From Cudoniella acicularis (lineage: Eukaryota > Ascomycota > Leotiomycetes > Helotiales > Helotiaceae), in assembly GCA_013054445.1 (NCBI GenBank), contig JAAMPI010000025.1, positions 1 to 64,000 on the forward strand: a stretch of 64,000 nt of DNA, given 5' to 3'. The position numbers and the translations under genes were made by a program. This document shows, piece after piece, positions 10,276 through 22,488 of this stretch. The notes beneath the pieces are model-generated. The model ran no database searches. It saw only the letters and a program-made list of their open reading frames with translations, and was not told where the DNA came from. Position 1 is the first letter of the stretch. Every line of letters begins with the position of its first letter.

Positions 10276-12828
10276 ATGAACGACTCAAATGACTCGAATG
10301 CAACGAGTAGTGAACCGAAGGACTTGAGAAATTCCAAGAACGATCCTGACCCAAATTTCACAGCCCCAAATTTCTAGAAGACGAATAGTTGGGTCATTAG
10401 AAGCAAAGATGAGGCGGAACTCGGGAAGATGATGGGGGACGATGGGGAGAAGCTGCTTGCCCTTGTCGATAATATACGCAAAATTGACTCTCTCCGAAAC
10501 GAAGAGCTTCACATTCCCCAGGTATTCCTTGCTCCTTAGAATCTTCGTACCGTCGCTGACCTAAAGTTCAAGATTGTAGTTATTGGCGACACAAGCACTG
10601 GGAAGTCCTCCGTCCTTCAAGTCCTCACTCGACTCCCATTCCCATTCGCAGGTGATCTTTGCACCCGTTTTGTTACAGAGACCACGATCCGCCAGTGTGG
10701 CCCTTCCAAGAGACCTGGTTACAAAATCGAAGTGAATATGGAAGGCCCCAGTACATCCCAAGTTGCACCATTCCCACCCAAAAGCCTCGAATCCGAAGAG
10801 TGGGTTGAGGTGTATCAGAACTTGAGGGAGGACATCAATGACGCCTTTGATAAGATGAGTCCGACCAACTTGCTTTCACCAGGAAGTTCCAAGGAGGTGC
10901 AGGCAAAGCACGGGAATAGCTCAACGGGCCGAGACAACCTCCAGTACCTCAGCTCCTAAAACATAGGTTGCAAATCACTGTACGCAAACGGAACCAGGCT
11001 CACTTCAGTATCGTCGACATTCCTGGGCTCATTAGTAGTAAGTAATTTCCTGAACTTAGGCTTTGTTTATGCAATCACTCTTGTGTGTAGTGGGGTCACC
11101 ACTTGCAGCGAGCTTACTTGAAGATAGGTGGAGCGACAGTAGACATCCAACTCTCGGTAGAATTGGCACGCCAATACATCAAAAATGAAGAGGCAATTGT
11201 TCTGTACGTTCTATACCCTCTTCCTTCTTCTCCCGCCCCTAATCTTTCTGCAGCAATCGCAAACTTACAATCTCTCACGACAGTGCAATTACGCCTGCAA
11301 GTAATGTACTTATAAATCAGAAGTGGCTCAATTTGGTCACGTGAGAAAATGCAATCAATCGAACTATTGGCGTCATTACCAAAATTGACAGAATCGAGGA
11401 GGCGGACCACGAAATTGTTCGTATTATACATGCTATTATTATTTTCCCCTGCTAATATGGTGCATCATAGATATTCAATCTGCTTAGGAATCGCGTAGGT
11501 TCTGAGTATCATCTCAAGCTCGGATGGTTTGCGGTGAGAAATCGCAACTCCAAGGAGGTCATAGATAGAGAATCGTTCGAGGAGCGAGACATGAAGGAGG
11601 ACGTATTTTTCGAACACGGCAAATGGAAAGAGGCCACTTTGAATTTTCCCTCTTGGGATTCGGTTGACCCCAAGGTTCTGGGAATTCAGCGTTTGAAGCA
11701 TTCTCTCCAAGACCACCTCTACAAACGGGTAAAGGAAAACTTCCCACGTCTGAGAAGCAAGATGAGAAGTCTTGAGATCGAGTATAATACGAAGATCCAA
11801 AGTATGGGCGATCCACGGGAGAAGCCACGGGATCAGCAAGTCTACTTGTCGGGGATCCAAACGATGTACGAGACAGAGGTCGAACGGTCCTTGAATGGTG
11901 ACTATCGTTTTGTGGATAACCCAAATTACCTGTCTCGTCTCAGATATCACGTCAAGATGTTCAACGGTGAGTTTGAATCTTCAATCCAGCAAGATGCGAT
12001 TAAATATCACTGGCAGTTAAACGACCAAGATGACGTGGCTGACGGGGTCGGAATCTTCAACTGGATCAACAACACATGGGACGTCCACCGTGGCTCGGAA
12101 CCCCGTCATGACGCACCTCGAAGTCCCAAAAAGGAACCCGTCAAACAACAAACCGAATCTTGGGAAACGAAAACGAAACTTTATATCCAGCGAGTCGAAG
12201 ACGCTATCAAGGCTTGCAACGACGATCTGTTCATGTTTGCATGCAAAGATGACGCCTTACGTCTCAAGATCCGCGACAAGCTTGAAGCGCGTGAAAGGAG
12301 AGCATTCGAGGACGCCAGGACTGAGCTCCAGAATACCCTCAGAGATTGTGACTATATCGACAGCTGGAATCCTCAACTCGAGATTTTTATCGGACAGTGC
12401 CAGCACCCGCGCATAGAAAGGCAGGTGAAGTTACAGCTAGCGCAACAGGAAAAGGGTCTAGCAGCTGAGACAAACCCCCCCGAAGCACTCATGGACCAAG
12501 TGTCGGCTGGCGAGAAATTTTACATTGCCAACAAGAGGGTCTTGAAGTACATGACTGGCTATTGGCATACTGGAAAGTGGCGTATCCGAGATTTGTAGAT
12601 AATGTCATCATTCAAGTTGTTGAGAGGCATCTGTTGGGTCCAAACGGGCCGCTGAGGCTGTTTGACCGAAAATGGATTTTCGAATTGGAGGATGAGGACC
12701 TCGAGGAACTTGTTGGTGAAAACGCAGAGACAAGGGCTGCGCGGAAGGAATTAAAGGATCGCCTAGATGGATTAAAGAACGCGCTCGAAAAGGCCGATAT
12801 TGCTTTGCGCTCAAAAGCTGATAAATAA
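10276..12828 (+). pseudogene. Broken dynamin-like GTPase
   Basis: Fragments in order give a fungal dynamin-type large GTPase. HIPQ is spliced over a ~45-bp intron (from about 10,521) to FKIVVIGDTSTGKSSVL, which holds the P-loop near 10,580-10,615. Then come PFPFAGDLCTRFVTETT (switch I), FSIVDIPGLIS (DxPG), YIKNEEAIVL, TIGVITKIDRIEEAD (the TKxD motif), a stalk region (11,534-12,595), and a C-terminal RFVDNVIIQVVERHLL-type effector segment to 12,828. Lesions are a TAG at about 10,375, a frameshift near 10,950-10,965, a TGA at about 11,340 and a +1 shift near 12,560. Such GTPases in fungi act in membrane remodelling, and some accessory copies resemble Mx/dynamin-like proteins. With at least four breaks this copy is unlikely to be functional. 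Confidence 0.85.
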
Positions 12829-13079
12829 GATAGATGCATTTAAATTTAGGGAATATAATATGGTTTTCCAGCTTGGCTTGTACTAAAGTTTAAGATAGAA
12901 AATAAAAATCCTAAGCTTATAGGTCTTGTTTTTAAAGTAATTTATAAATAAGTAAATCAATGAAAACTCTAGATAAAATAAAATAAGGCTTATAAATGCG
13001 TATAACAAAGAGATAATAAGATGCCAAGTTAATCTCTTTAGCCTTCGTAACTTTGACATGGTGTCAAGAGATCCGGGTA

Positions 13080-13309
13080 GGCTCCGTGATGGGTACCCAT
13101 CCATGGGTACGTACAGACCACCTGGTCCGTGCCTAGCCGTGCGTCGAATAGAACCTGTGTATGTTTTTAATAAATATCGTTAAATTCGTAATAGCCTTTA
13201 ATTTTCTTATTTAGTCCAAAAAACCGCATTAAATTCTACCTAGAAACAAAGGAGGTACACGGACTAGGTGGTCCGTGCTACCCATGGATGGGGTACCCAT
13301 CACGGAGCC
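13080..13309. mobile_element. MITE with ~50-bp terminal inverted repeats and TA flanks
   Basis: The left end begins GGCTCCGTGATGGGTACCC and the right end is its reverse complement with few mismatches over about 50 bp, continuing through CATCCATGGGTA and GGTCCGTG. TA dinucleotides flank both ends (13078-13079 and 13310-13311), as for Tc1/mariner-type insertions. The 230-bp element has an AT-rich core with no coding capacity. Confidence 0.75.
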
Positions 13310-14502
13310 TAGATCCAGGGATCCCACCAACCCGCCACAACCACCTATCTTGGACTTGATCGAATACGCCGTTCCTTTCATTCTTCAGTAGATGGGATAG
13401 AGCCCTGCGCTGGCGCAAATGGCTGTTAGATAAGGGCGAACAGGATGTCGAGATTATTACGATTTGGGCAAAAGATATGTGCAACATCTACAGCGCGGAG
13501 GATATCGCAGGAGCCCTCGGGTACGACAACCTTGGTCAAGATAATCGACGCAAACTACGATGCCATTGGGATGAATACCTAGTCTGGGACGGCATTTCTG
13601 CGGATGACTATCAAATTCTAGTAGCTTTCCATGGGGATGGACCTGAAAGGTCGGTTCGGTAATGTCAAAACATCCAAACGAGCATTCCAGGCGATTTTGC
13701 GAGCGACATGTCTGAAGAAAATATGTCGAAAGAGCTTCTTATCGAAATATGTAGATCCACAGGGGTTCAGGATTCACACAAGCGCAACATTCTAGTGGGA
13801 CAGATATGGCGTGGTGATCGACACCTACAAATATTAGAAATTCCGCGAAATCATCAGCAAAGATAGGGTGCTGCACTACTTGGGATTGGTCCACGATACG
13901 GTTCTTGAAAACTTACTGAAAACTACACAAAGGAGTCAGAGTTGTCCCTAGAGTAGCCGGGTTACCCGAGCAAATACATTTCTATACCCTAAAAAGCCAA
14001 AGTTCAGCATCTCCTAAGTCGAAACTCTAGTAGTGGGTGTGACTGGATAGAGATTTGCAGAGAGGAGATATAGCTCCTCAACTACTGGTTTCAGGCTAAT
14101 GTGTTGACACTCGGTATTTTGACTAATGAGACTGAGCATTCGTTACAATGGTTTCTACCACCAGCTAAGATTTGCCAGGTTTTAAATTCGATTAGCAACC
14201 AGTTCCGTGGGCCATTGTGCAGAAAAGTTACACGAGTCAAAATAAAGTGAAGATCATCACTTTGTGACTCGAGAGTTCGGTAGGAAGCTAATAACTATGC
14301 AACCACAACACTTGGTTTCACACTGTACTCAATAATGCACCTTGCAATGTGATACAGGCTTACATGCAACAAACAGTTTATGCTGCACCATGCCCTCCGA
14401 ATCTAGAAAACCACGAAAAGGAACCAGAAGTCATGTGTAAAACTGGACAAGCTTCTGCCTTTTTCTGTTCAATCTCCTTCACGAATTTCCCACGACTTTA
14501 AA
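13310..14502. other. Gene-free stretch, partly decayed coding-like sequence
   Basis: A short open frame at 13477-13662 and scattered readable blocks suggest old coding sequence, but stops are frequent and no domain is recognised. The last 150 bases are the likely promoter of the secreted protein gene at 14503. Confidence 0.45.
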
Positions 14503-15404
14503 ATGCATATTTTTCCCATTTCAGCCTTACTGGCACTCACTCCATGTGTCTTAGCAATACCAAATCCTTTCAAATTCGAAATTTCCGCAGCAGACCAGGA
14601 AATCGGTATCAATGAGATCTGCCACCATTCCTGCTTCAACTTGAAAATCGCTTGCGAACCTGGGGAAGTAAGTTTGACTCTAATTCAGGTAACTGCTTGA
14701 GAGACAAGGGTCTGGAGAGTAGCAGCTGATTTTCGATTGGGGAATGGCAGTACGAGAAGAACCTGTTTGCAGATACGGAGCCGTGTTGGACTTGCTGTAA
14801 AGCTGGCCATGGTGGCTCAGCCACTGTGAGGGTCAAGGACGACCAAGTTTTCTCTGAATTTGTGGAGGTGTCTAAATGTTGGAAACACAGGCCTGTGTGT
14901 GCCCCTAGTACCGTGAGTACTGTTCAAACTCCTCCTCCTTTGATGTTTCTGACGGTTAATTTCTAGTGGCCGAGGAAAAAGAACGGCTGTTGGTCCTGTG
15001 TTCGAAGTATAATGGAAGAGGTTCTAGGCGAAGAGACGACGGCATCAACGCAAACGATACACGCTTCGGAACTCCTGCTCGAGGTAACAGGTACAGAGAG
15101 AGAACAAACAAGCCATTCTTCGGCCAAATCCAGCGAAGGTGGCTTCTGCAGCCCAACAACAAGGTGCTTCACTAGTCCTCCGAATTGCCCTTTTGGCTGG
15201 GTAAGTTTCGCCCACTCCACACCTGGAAAGAACAGAGGAATATAGCTCATGTAACTTATTGTTTAAATTTAGAAAACAAATTTCGTTGGGACGTTGGAAA
15301 AGCCTTGCTGGAAATGCTGCAAGGGTTCGGGAAGTGTGGTGATAAGTGAATTTGACGCTATGATGACTGTATTAGCGGGGACTGCAAATATGTCCGACGA
15401 ATAA
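14503..15404 (+). CDS. Secreted Cys-rich protein with three CWxC(C) repeats
   Basis: The gene has four exons (14503-14667, 14751-14912, 14967-15200, 15273-15404) joined by three phase-0 GT-AG introns, giving 230 aa. The first 18 residues (MHIFPISALLALTPCVLA) are a signal peptide. The mature part has 16 cysteines arranged in three units, each with a Cys-rich lead-in followed by PCWTCCK, GCWSCV and PCWKCCK; the first and third cores are followed by an aliphatic/acidic tail with SEF. Each intron lies just upstream of a CWxC core, between the lead-in and the core. I recognise no named family. Small size, secretion and Cys pattern suggest an apoplastic or surface protein or effector-like molecule, which is inference. 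It stands alone among decayed sequence. Confidence 0.75.
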
Positions 15405-16010
15405 GAGAATATCTTGAAGAAAGTATATAATCAACCATCCATTACCATTACTTACCGCCCCCTTCATAAGTATTACGTAGCCTGCCCAGCTTCATTCCAA
15501 GTATTCCAGCTATCAGTCTCGACGGGTAAGATCTTACAATAATGCCTAGGCTGCTGAAGCTGAACTTGAATCGAGTAGCAGTGGAGCTTATGTATTCATA
15601 AACAGCGAAATATAAGATTTCATATGAAATTGCAACTTTTAACAAGTTGACAGAATTAGGATCTGCTGCGAGATTTATAAAGAACCTAAAGAGATACTCG
15701 GTGTTGAGCTCCTGGCCGTCAAATGTCCTTGTAAGGTCAATCCGCCCATATACGTCCTCTGCTAGCAGCATTGAATTGATAGAGATGGCTTGAGCTATGT
15801 CTACTGGGTATATGAAATTGCCGAAGAATTTAACTTAGAGGTGTTAGCTTTTATCGAATGTATAATGCTATAATACTAATTTTTATTAATTCAAGATCTA
15901 TTAATTTCTACTAAATCTCTATAGAATTTTATAGATTTCCATAGATTTAAATGGACATTATCAGATCCGTAATCCGTTCAAATTCTTCAATTTCCCTAAT
16001 AATCTTATAT
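15405..16010. other. Intergenic stretch with one doubtful small ORF
   Basis: A 107-codon open frame on the minus strand (15448-15771) lacks a recognisable domain, and its upstream region is AT-rich (15,830-16,000). I do not call it a gene. The rest is likely the shared 3' region of the two convergent neighbours. Confidence 0.4.
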
Positions 16011-17075
16011 CTAGATCTCAGTTCCATCGTTCCAATTAGATCGATTGGTTCGGATATCACGAAGAATTAATGGATATCTATGTATCGAGTCCCGCTTATA
16101 AATAGTGGCAAGCCTAGTTGTTTCAGTACCGGACATTCCCTGTTGTTGGACATTCACCTCAACGTGCTCAAGGTGCGGCAATCTTTCCAAGGAGACGTGG
16201 AAAATCTCATATATTTTCAGGAGATGTGTAGCTATAGCCAATCTCCTGCTTTCGCTCTGCCAGAAGCTTTCTAACACGTGCAGTTGCCGATCCCTTGTCA
16301 CGTATATAGCAGCGGGGTCTCCTGCGGAATCCTGATGCAAAAAAGGCTTACTGTTGCGCAGATTAGCATGGAAGGCTACTTTTAATACATCTCCTGCACA
16401 GCGGAATCAACTAAGTACTCACAAGTCTAAAAGCGCTGCACCAGAAGGATAGGCCCAGTACGCACGCTCCGTAGGGTCGCCCTCATTGTGCCATAGCTCC
16501 AGGACTAGGCGCTGAATCTTGTCGCCAAAGAAGCGGGACACCATTCCGACGATGTGTTCTGCCGATTTGAACTGCCCCGCATTGACAGTCAGGGTTGTCG
16601 GTTGAGAGAAAGCGTGCTCAAGGGTCTCCGCGCCAGGCAGACAGTGTACATTCCTCAGCACGACAGGCTGGGTCCCCTCCTTAGGTGGTTTGAGTGACCA
16701 CAAAGTGCTTGGAAGGTACTGGAACCGCACATGCGGCACCAGCAACTGGCAGAACTCGGTGACGCGGACACGGGTCTCGCGGCAGACAGCGGAAATAGGG
16801 AGGCAGTCGACGAGGGTTTCGAAGTCGTCTTCCTCGAAACGCAGCTTCAGTCCGTCGTAAGGGTCCCGGATGTGGACATGTAGAGGCAGCCTGTCTTTTC
16901 CCGGTAGGCCGCCAACGAGCGCCTGTCGCCGCCGTTCTGCCCAAGAAAATCTTTCAAACCAGCGCGGGAGTCGATCCACGATGTCCTGGATATGGGATGC
17001 GATCGCGTACTTCCAGATCATGTTCCTCAGCTCGGGGGTGAGCTCTGGAAATTGATGAAATGTTGTTGGCGACAT
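16011..17075 (-). CDS. 2EXR-domain protein
   Basis: Two exons, 17075-16423 and 16350-16011, are joined over a 72-bp GTGAGT...CAACAG intron, and the join keeps frame (ALLDF then KPFLHQ). The 330-aa product starts MSPTTFHQFPELTPELRNMIW, the signature of the fungal 2EXR domain (an F-box-like N-terminal motif). Next come an ISAVCRETR segment near residues 90-100 and a C-terminal region with LVLELWHNEGD. 2EXR proteins are abundant in plant-associated ascomycetes and mostly of unknown function. No signal peptide or membrane segment is seen. The annotation is confident for the domain only. Confidence 0.75.
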
Positions 17076-17936
17076 GGTTAGCCTGATAGGGCATGCGAAG
17101 AGCGAAAAATGGGATGGGGGTTGGGAGATCGAGTTCTTGTGACTGATATAATGCTACACGGGTGTGAGTAACTTGTAGGCGACGCAGAATTGAGGATCGA
17201 GATGACATGGCGGAGAAAAGCAGCTCGATCAAGAGTTGTAAGAGCAGAGAAGGTTGATTTGTGAAGCCCAGCCGAAGCCAGCTGTTGAAGTCCAATAAGC
17301 GAGATGGTAGCCTAAAATGGCTCGCCGAATCACGCAGTCTCTCAGGCGAAGCTGTGATGTGGTGTTGGTTCAAGAAATGTAGTGTTGGGCTTGGACCTGT
17401 TGCGAGTAGAACTACAGATATCGTATACAGTAGACGGACCCCTATAGGATTTGTACGATACACTAGAACCCCCTGAAGAGTCACTTAACTTTACCTATAA
17501 CAGACCAAGCGAAGGGGTGAGGAGGGATGCGGGGGAATGGAAGATTTTTGATAAGTCGAGCTAGATGGTTGGGCTTTAATCTACTCTTGATAGATAGGCT
17601 GAAATGCGCATTGAGTCATTGAGGCAGCGATTTTGAGATTAGCATCCATTTGAGTATGTCGCGCTAGAGACATGGATGTAGAAATAGCTACTTTTGAACG
17701 CTCTCCTGCTGCGATAGATTACTATGATAGACGGGTAGTCACGACGATTGGGAGGTTGAGAGGCAATAGACGACTTGGCTAATTGATGATTGGATTTTCA
17801 GCATATTGAGTCTGTTGGTAAAAGTGAGGCCAGGATGTTACCCCTGAGCCCCTATCTAAGCAAGCACCTGAGCGCACCTATAAAGTGCTCCACGTGACGC
17901 GACAGAGTTTCTTTACAAGCACTCACCACCAACAAA
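17076..17936. other. Intergenic stretch without a supported gene
   Basis: Minus-strand open frames upstream of the 2EXR start look like chance frames in a GC-moderate promoter region. Nothing recognisable is present down to the oxidase stop. Confidence 0.5.
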
Positions 17937-19942
17937 TTACTTCGAGCCCTTCTTCTTCCCTTTCCGCAACTTATATTCATCACCCCAACCCTTAGGCCCA
18001 CCACCATCACCCAGAAGCACAGTCCACTTCACCAACTCCTCATCCATTTCTTCGATATCCCTTCCCTCCCCACCGCCAAAAATAGACTCCTTCAACTTTC
18101 GCCTATCATCTAACCTACCCTGCGAGAGCAAGAACAGATTCACCTTTTGGTAGGCACTATCCAGGGCCCCGGATATCCACGCGTGGTGCGCGCTCAGCGC
18201 CTCGCCACACATGGCGAACTTGTCCCCACAGAGTAGTTCTTGGAAGGCGGGGTAGACATTCTTGAATTGGCCCGGGCCGAACAGCGCAAAGGCACCGCCG
18301 GTCCAAGGGTCGTGCGACCACGCCCAGGCGTGGTGCGTCATATACATGCTGTAGAGGTCCTTGAGGGACGGCTTCTGGGGCTGATTCTGCCACAGTGTGA
18401 CCAAGTTTTGCAAGCAGAGCGCTACGATGGGGTCGTTGATGCTCGGCGGAACAAGAGTGTAATCCGGTACAAGAGATCCCATACGAGTAGCATCCTGGGC
18501 CCACGAGTACGAAACCATAAGCACAGCCGGCGTGTCGGGACCGTCATCCCAGGAAGGATAGACAACGTTGCTGATGGGGAGGTCGCTCCGGGATACACCG
18601 CCGTAGAGTTTCCACCAAGGCTTCGTAAACCTGATGGCAACTTTTGTCGCGCGGTCATAGCTCAAAGAGCGAATACCCGTGAGGATATTGTTAGGGAGTC
18701 CTAGGCCTTGGAGGTTCATTTGCTGCAAAGGCGCCATGGCGGTGGTGTTGAAGACCATGTCATACTCGACAGGTTGTTGGCCGGCGACAGTGACGCTGAT
18801 CTTGTTGGTCGTAGTATCATCGGACAAGGCTATCACAGGAGACTTGGTTTTCACGGTGACTGGCACAGAGTCAGCCACCGGCCAGCTAGTTGAAGCGAGA
18901 AAGCTCTGCATGGTGTCTGTAATATTTTGCATGCCGCCGTCGATGCGCCACCAGGGGTTATTGCCAACAGCCTGGAAGTCAGCATAGTCAATGACAGTCT
19001 CGGTGAGGGATTGATCGAACAGACCCGTCGACCTAGTAGCGGGTAAGCAGCTTAGAAGCAACGGACAGGGGAAACTTACGTGTCATAGATTTCAGCAGTG
19101 GCCGTGTCACTGTACGTCCAACTTTCGTAACATTATTACGTGGAACATACCACAAACCTTGTCAGTGTTTGCAGCAGCACTTACTAAGGATTGGGAGCAC
19201 CTCCCGGACACTCGCTCTGCGGCCCTGCCATGAGGAAGGCTCTTGTCGAGTAGTTGTCCTTTTCCGTGGTCAGCCATTCGGCAAAAGCAGCGTCGAAATT
19301 ATTAGTGAATTTGGCGGCGATGGGTCCCATGAAGCTGTCGAATTTGTCGTCCCTGCAGCTAGTAATCAGGCTTGACCACACTAAAGTTCTTAGGTTCATG
19401 CCCTCACGTTATCGGCTGGTTTTGATACCAATAAGAGCACGGCGCAAGTGGATTCTTATATATATATGGCACCTTCTTCGTCTGAAGGCCTAGGTGGTCT
19501 ATTAAATCGAGGGTCCTAAACGAGGTTAGACCGCCCATCAAATATGCACAGTCACGGGACCAAACACGTACGGCTTCATCCATGGAATATCTGGGATTCT
19601 CATGGCTCCGATATCGTAGTAGTTGTGAGGATAGTCGTTGTCATCAGGGAGTTGTTGGGTGTAGCACCGGCCCCCGACTCGGTTGTTAGCTTCCAGGATG
19701 TCGACGTTAGTAATTCCTATAAGTTTCAGTGCCATGGCAATTTGGAGACCTGCAGCACCGGCTCCAATGATGCAGATACGACCCTGATAGCGGCCCTTTT
19801 CCTTGACATCGTCTGGAATCGCGGGAGCTGCTGGAAGAGCGTTGTGGTGGTCGGAGTGGACATCGTTCAGTTTTTCAAGAAGGTGCTGATGCAAGGTATG
19901 TTTTGCGTATGCAGCGCGGATAGATGTGCGCGGAGCGGCCAT
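17937..19942 (-). CDS. L-amino-acid oxidase (flavin amine oxidase family)
   Basis: Five exons (19942-19572, 19515-19408, 19358-19185, a 42-nt exon 19121-19080, and 19032-17937) give 596 aa in one frame. The FAD-binding Rossmann motif ICIIGAGAAGLQIAMALKL is at residues 56-74, followed by an acidic LEANNRVGGRCY segment (83-94), as in fungal L-amino-acid oxidases. The C-terminal part has SYDRATKVAIRFTKPWW and VSAHHAW-like SAHHAWISGALDSAY, which contacts the flavin. The enzyme deaminates L-amino acids to keto acids, ammonia and H2O2. No signal peptide is evident, so the protein is probably intracellular. The start at 19942 (MAAPRTSI) matches the family N-terminus; an in-frame ATG at 19990 would add 16 residues. 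Confidence 0.88.
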
Positions 19943-20889
19943 GTTGAGGATAGGCGGTGGAGGTTGTAGGTTGGATTCTCTAGGACACAATTCAAGGTCG
20001 AGGTGTTTTTAGGACTGTCCAAGCAACATCTCATCTTGCTCGAAGCCATTACTTATATAGGCATTCATCAACCTCAATCGCATCGACCTCGTGGAACGGG
20101 GAGTCCACACAAAACCCCAAACGAGGGCGGTGAAGCCGAAGCTGGCTGAGACAGTCATGCAGGTGTTTACGGTTTACTCCTTTGAGGTCTATACTTTACG
20201 CCCACTCGGTTCTCGCCCAATGTTTCGCTGTCAGTCGGATGCAAGACATCGAGCCAATCACGCACAGAAAAGAGACGAGACAGAACTAGTGGATCTCGTT
20301 GTAATTGAAATACAAAATAATATCTTATAAATAAAAAGTATATCTGAAAATCAAATAGAACCCTTTTTAAAAGTTTTAAGATATATCTAAGAGAGCAAAA
20401 AGTAGTTAGTTGTCTTTATCCTGGTTTACCTATTTGTTAAACATATAAGATATTCATTTTTTCTTTTTAAGAATAGAACTTTATTAGGTTATTTATCTTA
20501 TTTAAAAATATTATATTAGTTTGTATTCTAATTAATACAGTATTCCCAGGTAACCTGTGCAAGCCAGTTATGTCACGACTCATCTGCAGCCCTAGATCAC
20601 ATCCACGAGACGCCTGATCAGCCTCTAACCAGCGAGAAGCTCCCCCACTGCTGTTAAGCCTATTATCCTGTGGTCAGGCGCGCCTTCTTCGTATTGTACA
20701 TGTACCTAGGAAGACGTGACGTCTCGAATATAACAACACACTGAAGGCACAGGGTGTGCTTTTGGACAGTAAATAAGGTTAGTGGAAGTAGAAACTTTTT
20801 GAACCAGAGCTAAAGCCGAGCCGAGCCCGAGTAAAGGCGGGCGCTAGTAACGTAACGTGAGGCAAGGAGTTAGGAAGTGTGGAGAAACA
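19943..20889. other. Intergenic stretch, AT-rich block at 20,300-20,560
   Basis: The proximal part is the oxidase promoter. From about 20,300 to 20,560 the composition is strongly AT-rich, as in RIP-affected DNA. No gene or RNA was recognised. Confidence 0.5.
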
Positions 20890-20949
20890 GTTAAAGCAAC
20901 AATAACACATGTGCTATAAAAACCAACATCAATAACAAAACACACACAA

Positions 20950-21560
20950 AAAAAAACTCCTTCCATTCACCTAACCTCCCTTCTAGAATCGACGAAAAAG
21001 GCTTCTTCCCACAACCCACAATCGTCCTCGTCAAAAGGCTCGAGAGGGGCTGGCCACCCGTCCAACAACGGACGGCACCACCAATGCCCCCTAACAACAT
21101 GCTCCAGCTCTTCGACGTGGGGATGAAAGCGGCTCTACGCAAGCATCCCGCGTTCGACGATGAGAACTTTTCCGATTTCGACGCGGACGTTTTGAGGGAG
21201 TTGGTTTTTGAGGAGATGCCGTAGTGTAGGGCGTATTTAGCGGCGAGGAGGGGCGAGGCGGGCTTGTGGAAGGAGTGTGTGGACTTTTGTGGTTATGTGG
21301 GTTGGCAGTGGGGGTGAGTTTCTTACTTCTTTTCTTTTTCTGGTTCCCCTTTTCCTGTTGGAGGCAATGGGGGAATTCTTTTTGGCGTGTGTTGATTAAC
21401 GGTTGATGATGGCGGTGATGCGGTTTGGCAACGAACGGCTGGCTAACTGGTGTATAGGTAGGGAACCAATGGGAAGTCTATTATACAGAGGTTGATGCGG
21501 GGACGGGACGAGCCGATCTTTACGATGTTGCAGATGTATGCTGAAGCAGATGTTGAAATA
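20950..21560 (+). pseudogene. Possible decayed gene, unknown family
   Basis: A plus-strand frame reads RIDEKGFFPQPTIVLVKRLE, then MPPNNMLQLFDVGMKAALRK and FDADVLRELVFEEMP, is interrupted by TAG at about 21,223, and continues AARRGEAGLWKECVDFCGYV. A GTGAGT-like donor follows at about 21,313 and an acceptor before GREPMGSLLYRG near 21,460. Composition and charge look protein-like, but I do not recognise a family. The TAG could come from CAG by one transition. This is a weak call. Confidence 0.3.
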
Positions 21561-22488
21561 GGGTTTTAGTCGGTGGTGGGTTTCTTGTGCTTTTTGGAAT
21601 ATATGGACTTTTTTTTACTACTATATATAGTGTAGATATTTTCTAGAACTCAAATCTTGAACCGTGTCTGGGTAGCGAGTCACTTTGTGAAATCAGTGAG
21701 AATCCATAATTGGGCTATAAAATATTGTGAATACATGTACTATTGCGAACGCCTCTCCTCAATTTGGGCCTCTTTTCTCCTGCACGTGGTTGGAAGAAAG
21801 GGAAGAGTGTAGAAAGGAAAGCCGGATGACTACAGGCTATAAAATTTCTCTTGCCGTGTGAATATCGCTTCTTTTGTGAGTACTTCTCCTCTATGTCGCC
21901 CTTTGTGAGTCCAGTCTTGTCGTGTGAGGGGGTGGGTGCTTCTCTTGTGAGTGCTTCTTTCCGTGTAAATGTATCTCGCAGAAGTATATGTAGCTTTGTA
22001 AATGTAAAATGCAACTGTCCAACCTGTATATCGACCGAGAGGAAGAGTGTAGTGGAGGACCGTTTGAACCAAGTAGGGAATGCTATAGAGTAATTGCTGT
22101 GAAAGAGTGAAGTGTTGCTTGGAGCTTGGTTCATTGAGCTCATGGCAACATGGCGCACGCTACGCGCAGAGGTGAACTTCTGCGCACTAAACGCATCACC
22201 AAAGAAATGTCAAATATCTCGCACGCGTACGCACTTTTTCTCCAAAACACATCAACCTCAACATCAACCACAACGACTGAATATACTTCATCGCGCTAAA
22301 CAAGCCGTTCATTGCTGATTCGAGTTACAGTACAGAGATAGGTACGAACTTTTTCCGCGCTGGTCCTGGCCGGTTCAGGAAACAACACGTTCTGTCTGAC
22401 TCCGCTCGCGGATCAGGTAAAAAAAAAGAACACTGGCATAGTCACCTTTCCGGCTCGCTGCGCGGGTTGGTCAAAATAAAAATCCAAC
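21561..22488. other. Intergenic stretch without a supported gene
   Basis: Two overlapping open frames (21715-22158 minus, 21851-22093 plus) mirror each other and lack domains. The last 150 bases are the likely promoter of the RRM gene. Confidence 0.45.

Noticed and set aside
16954..17484. 176-codon minus-strand open frame overlapping the start of the 2EXR gene
   Set aside because: Overlaps a coherent 2EXR gene in another frame, low-complexity composition and no domain.
18240..18704. 154-codon plus-strand frame inside the L-amino-acid oxidase gene
   Set aside because: Antisense shadow of a conserved coding exon.
21715..22158. 147-codon minus-strand frame
   Set aside because: Mirrored by an open frame on the other strand and lacks any domain or splice support.
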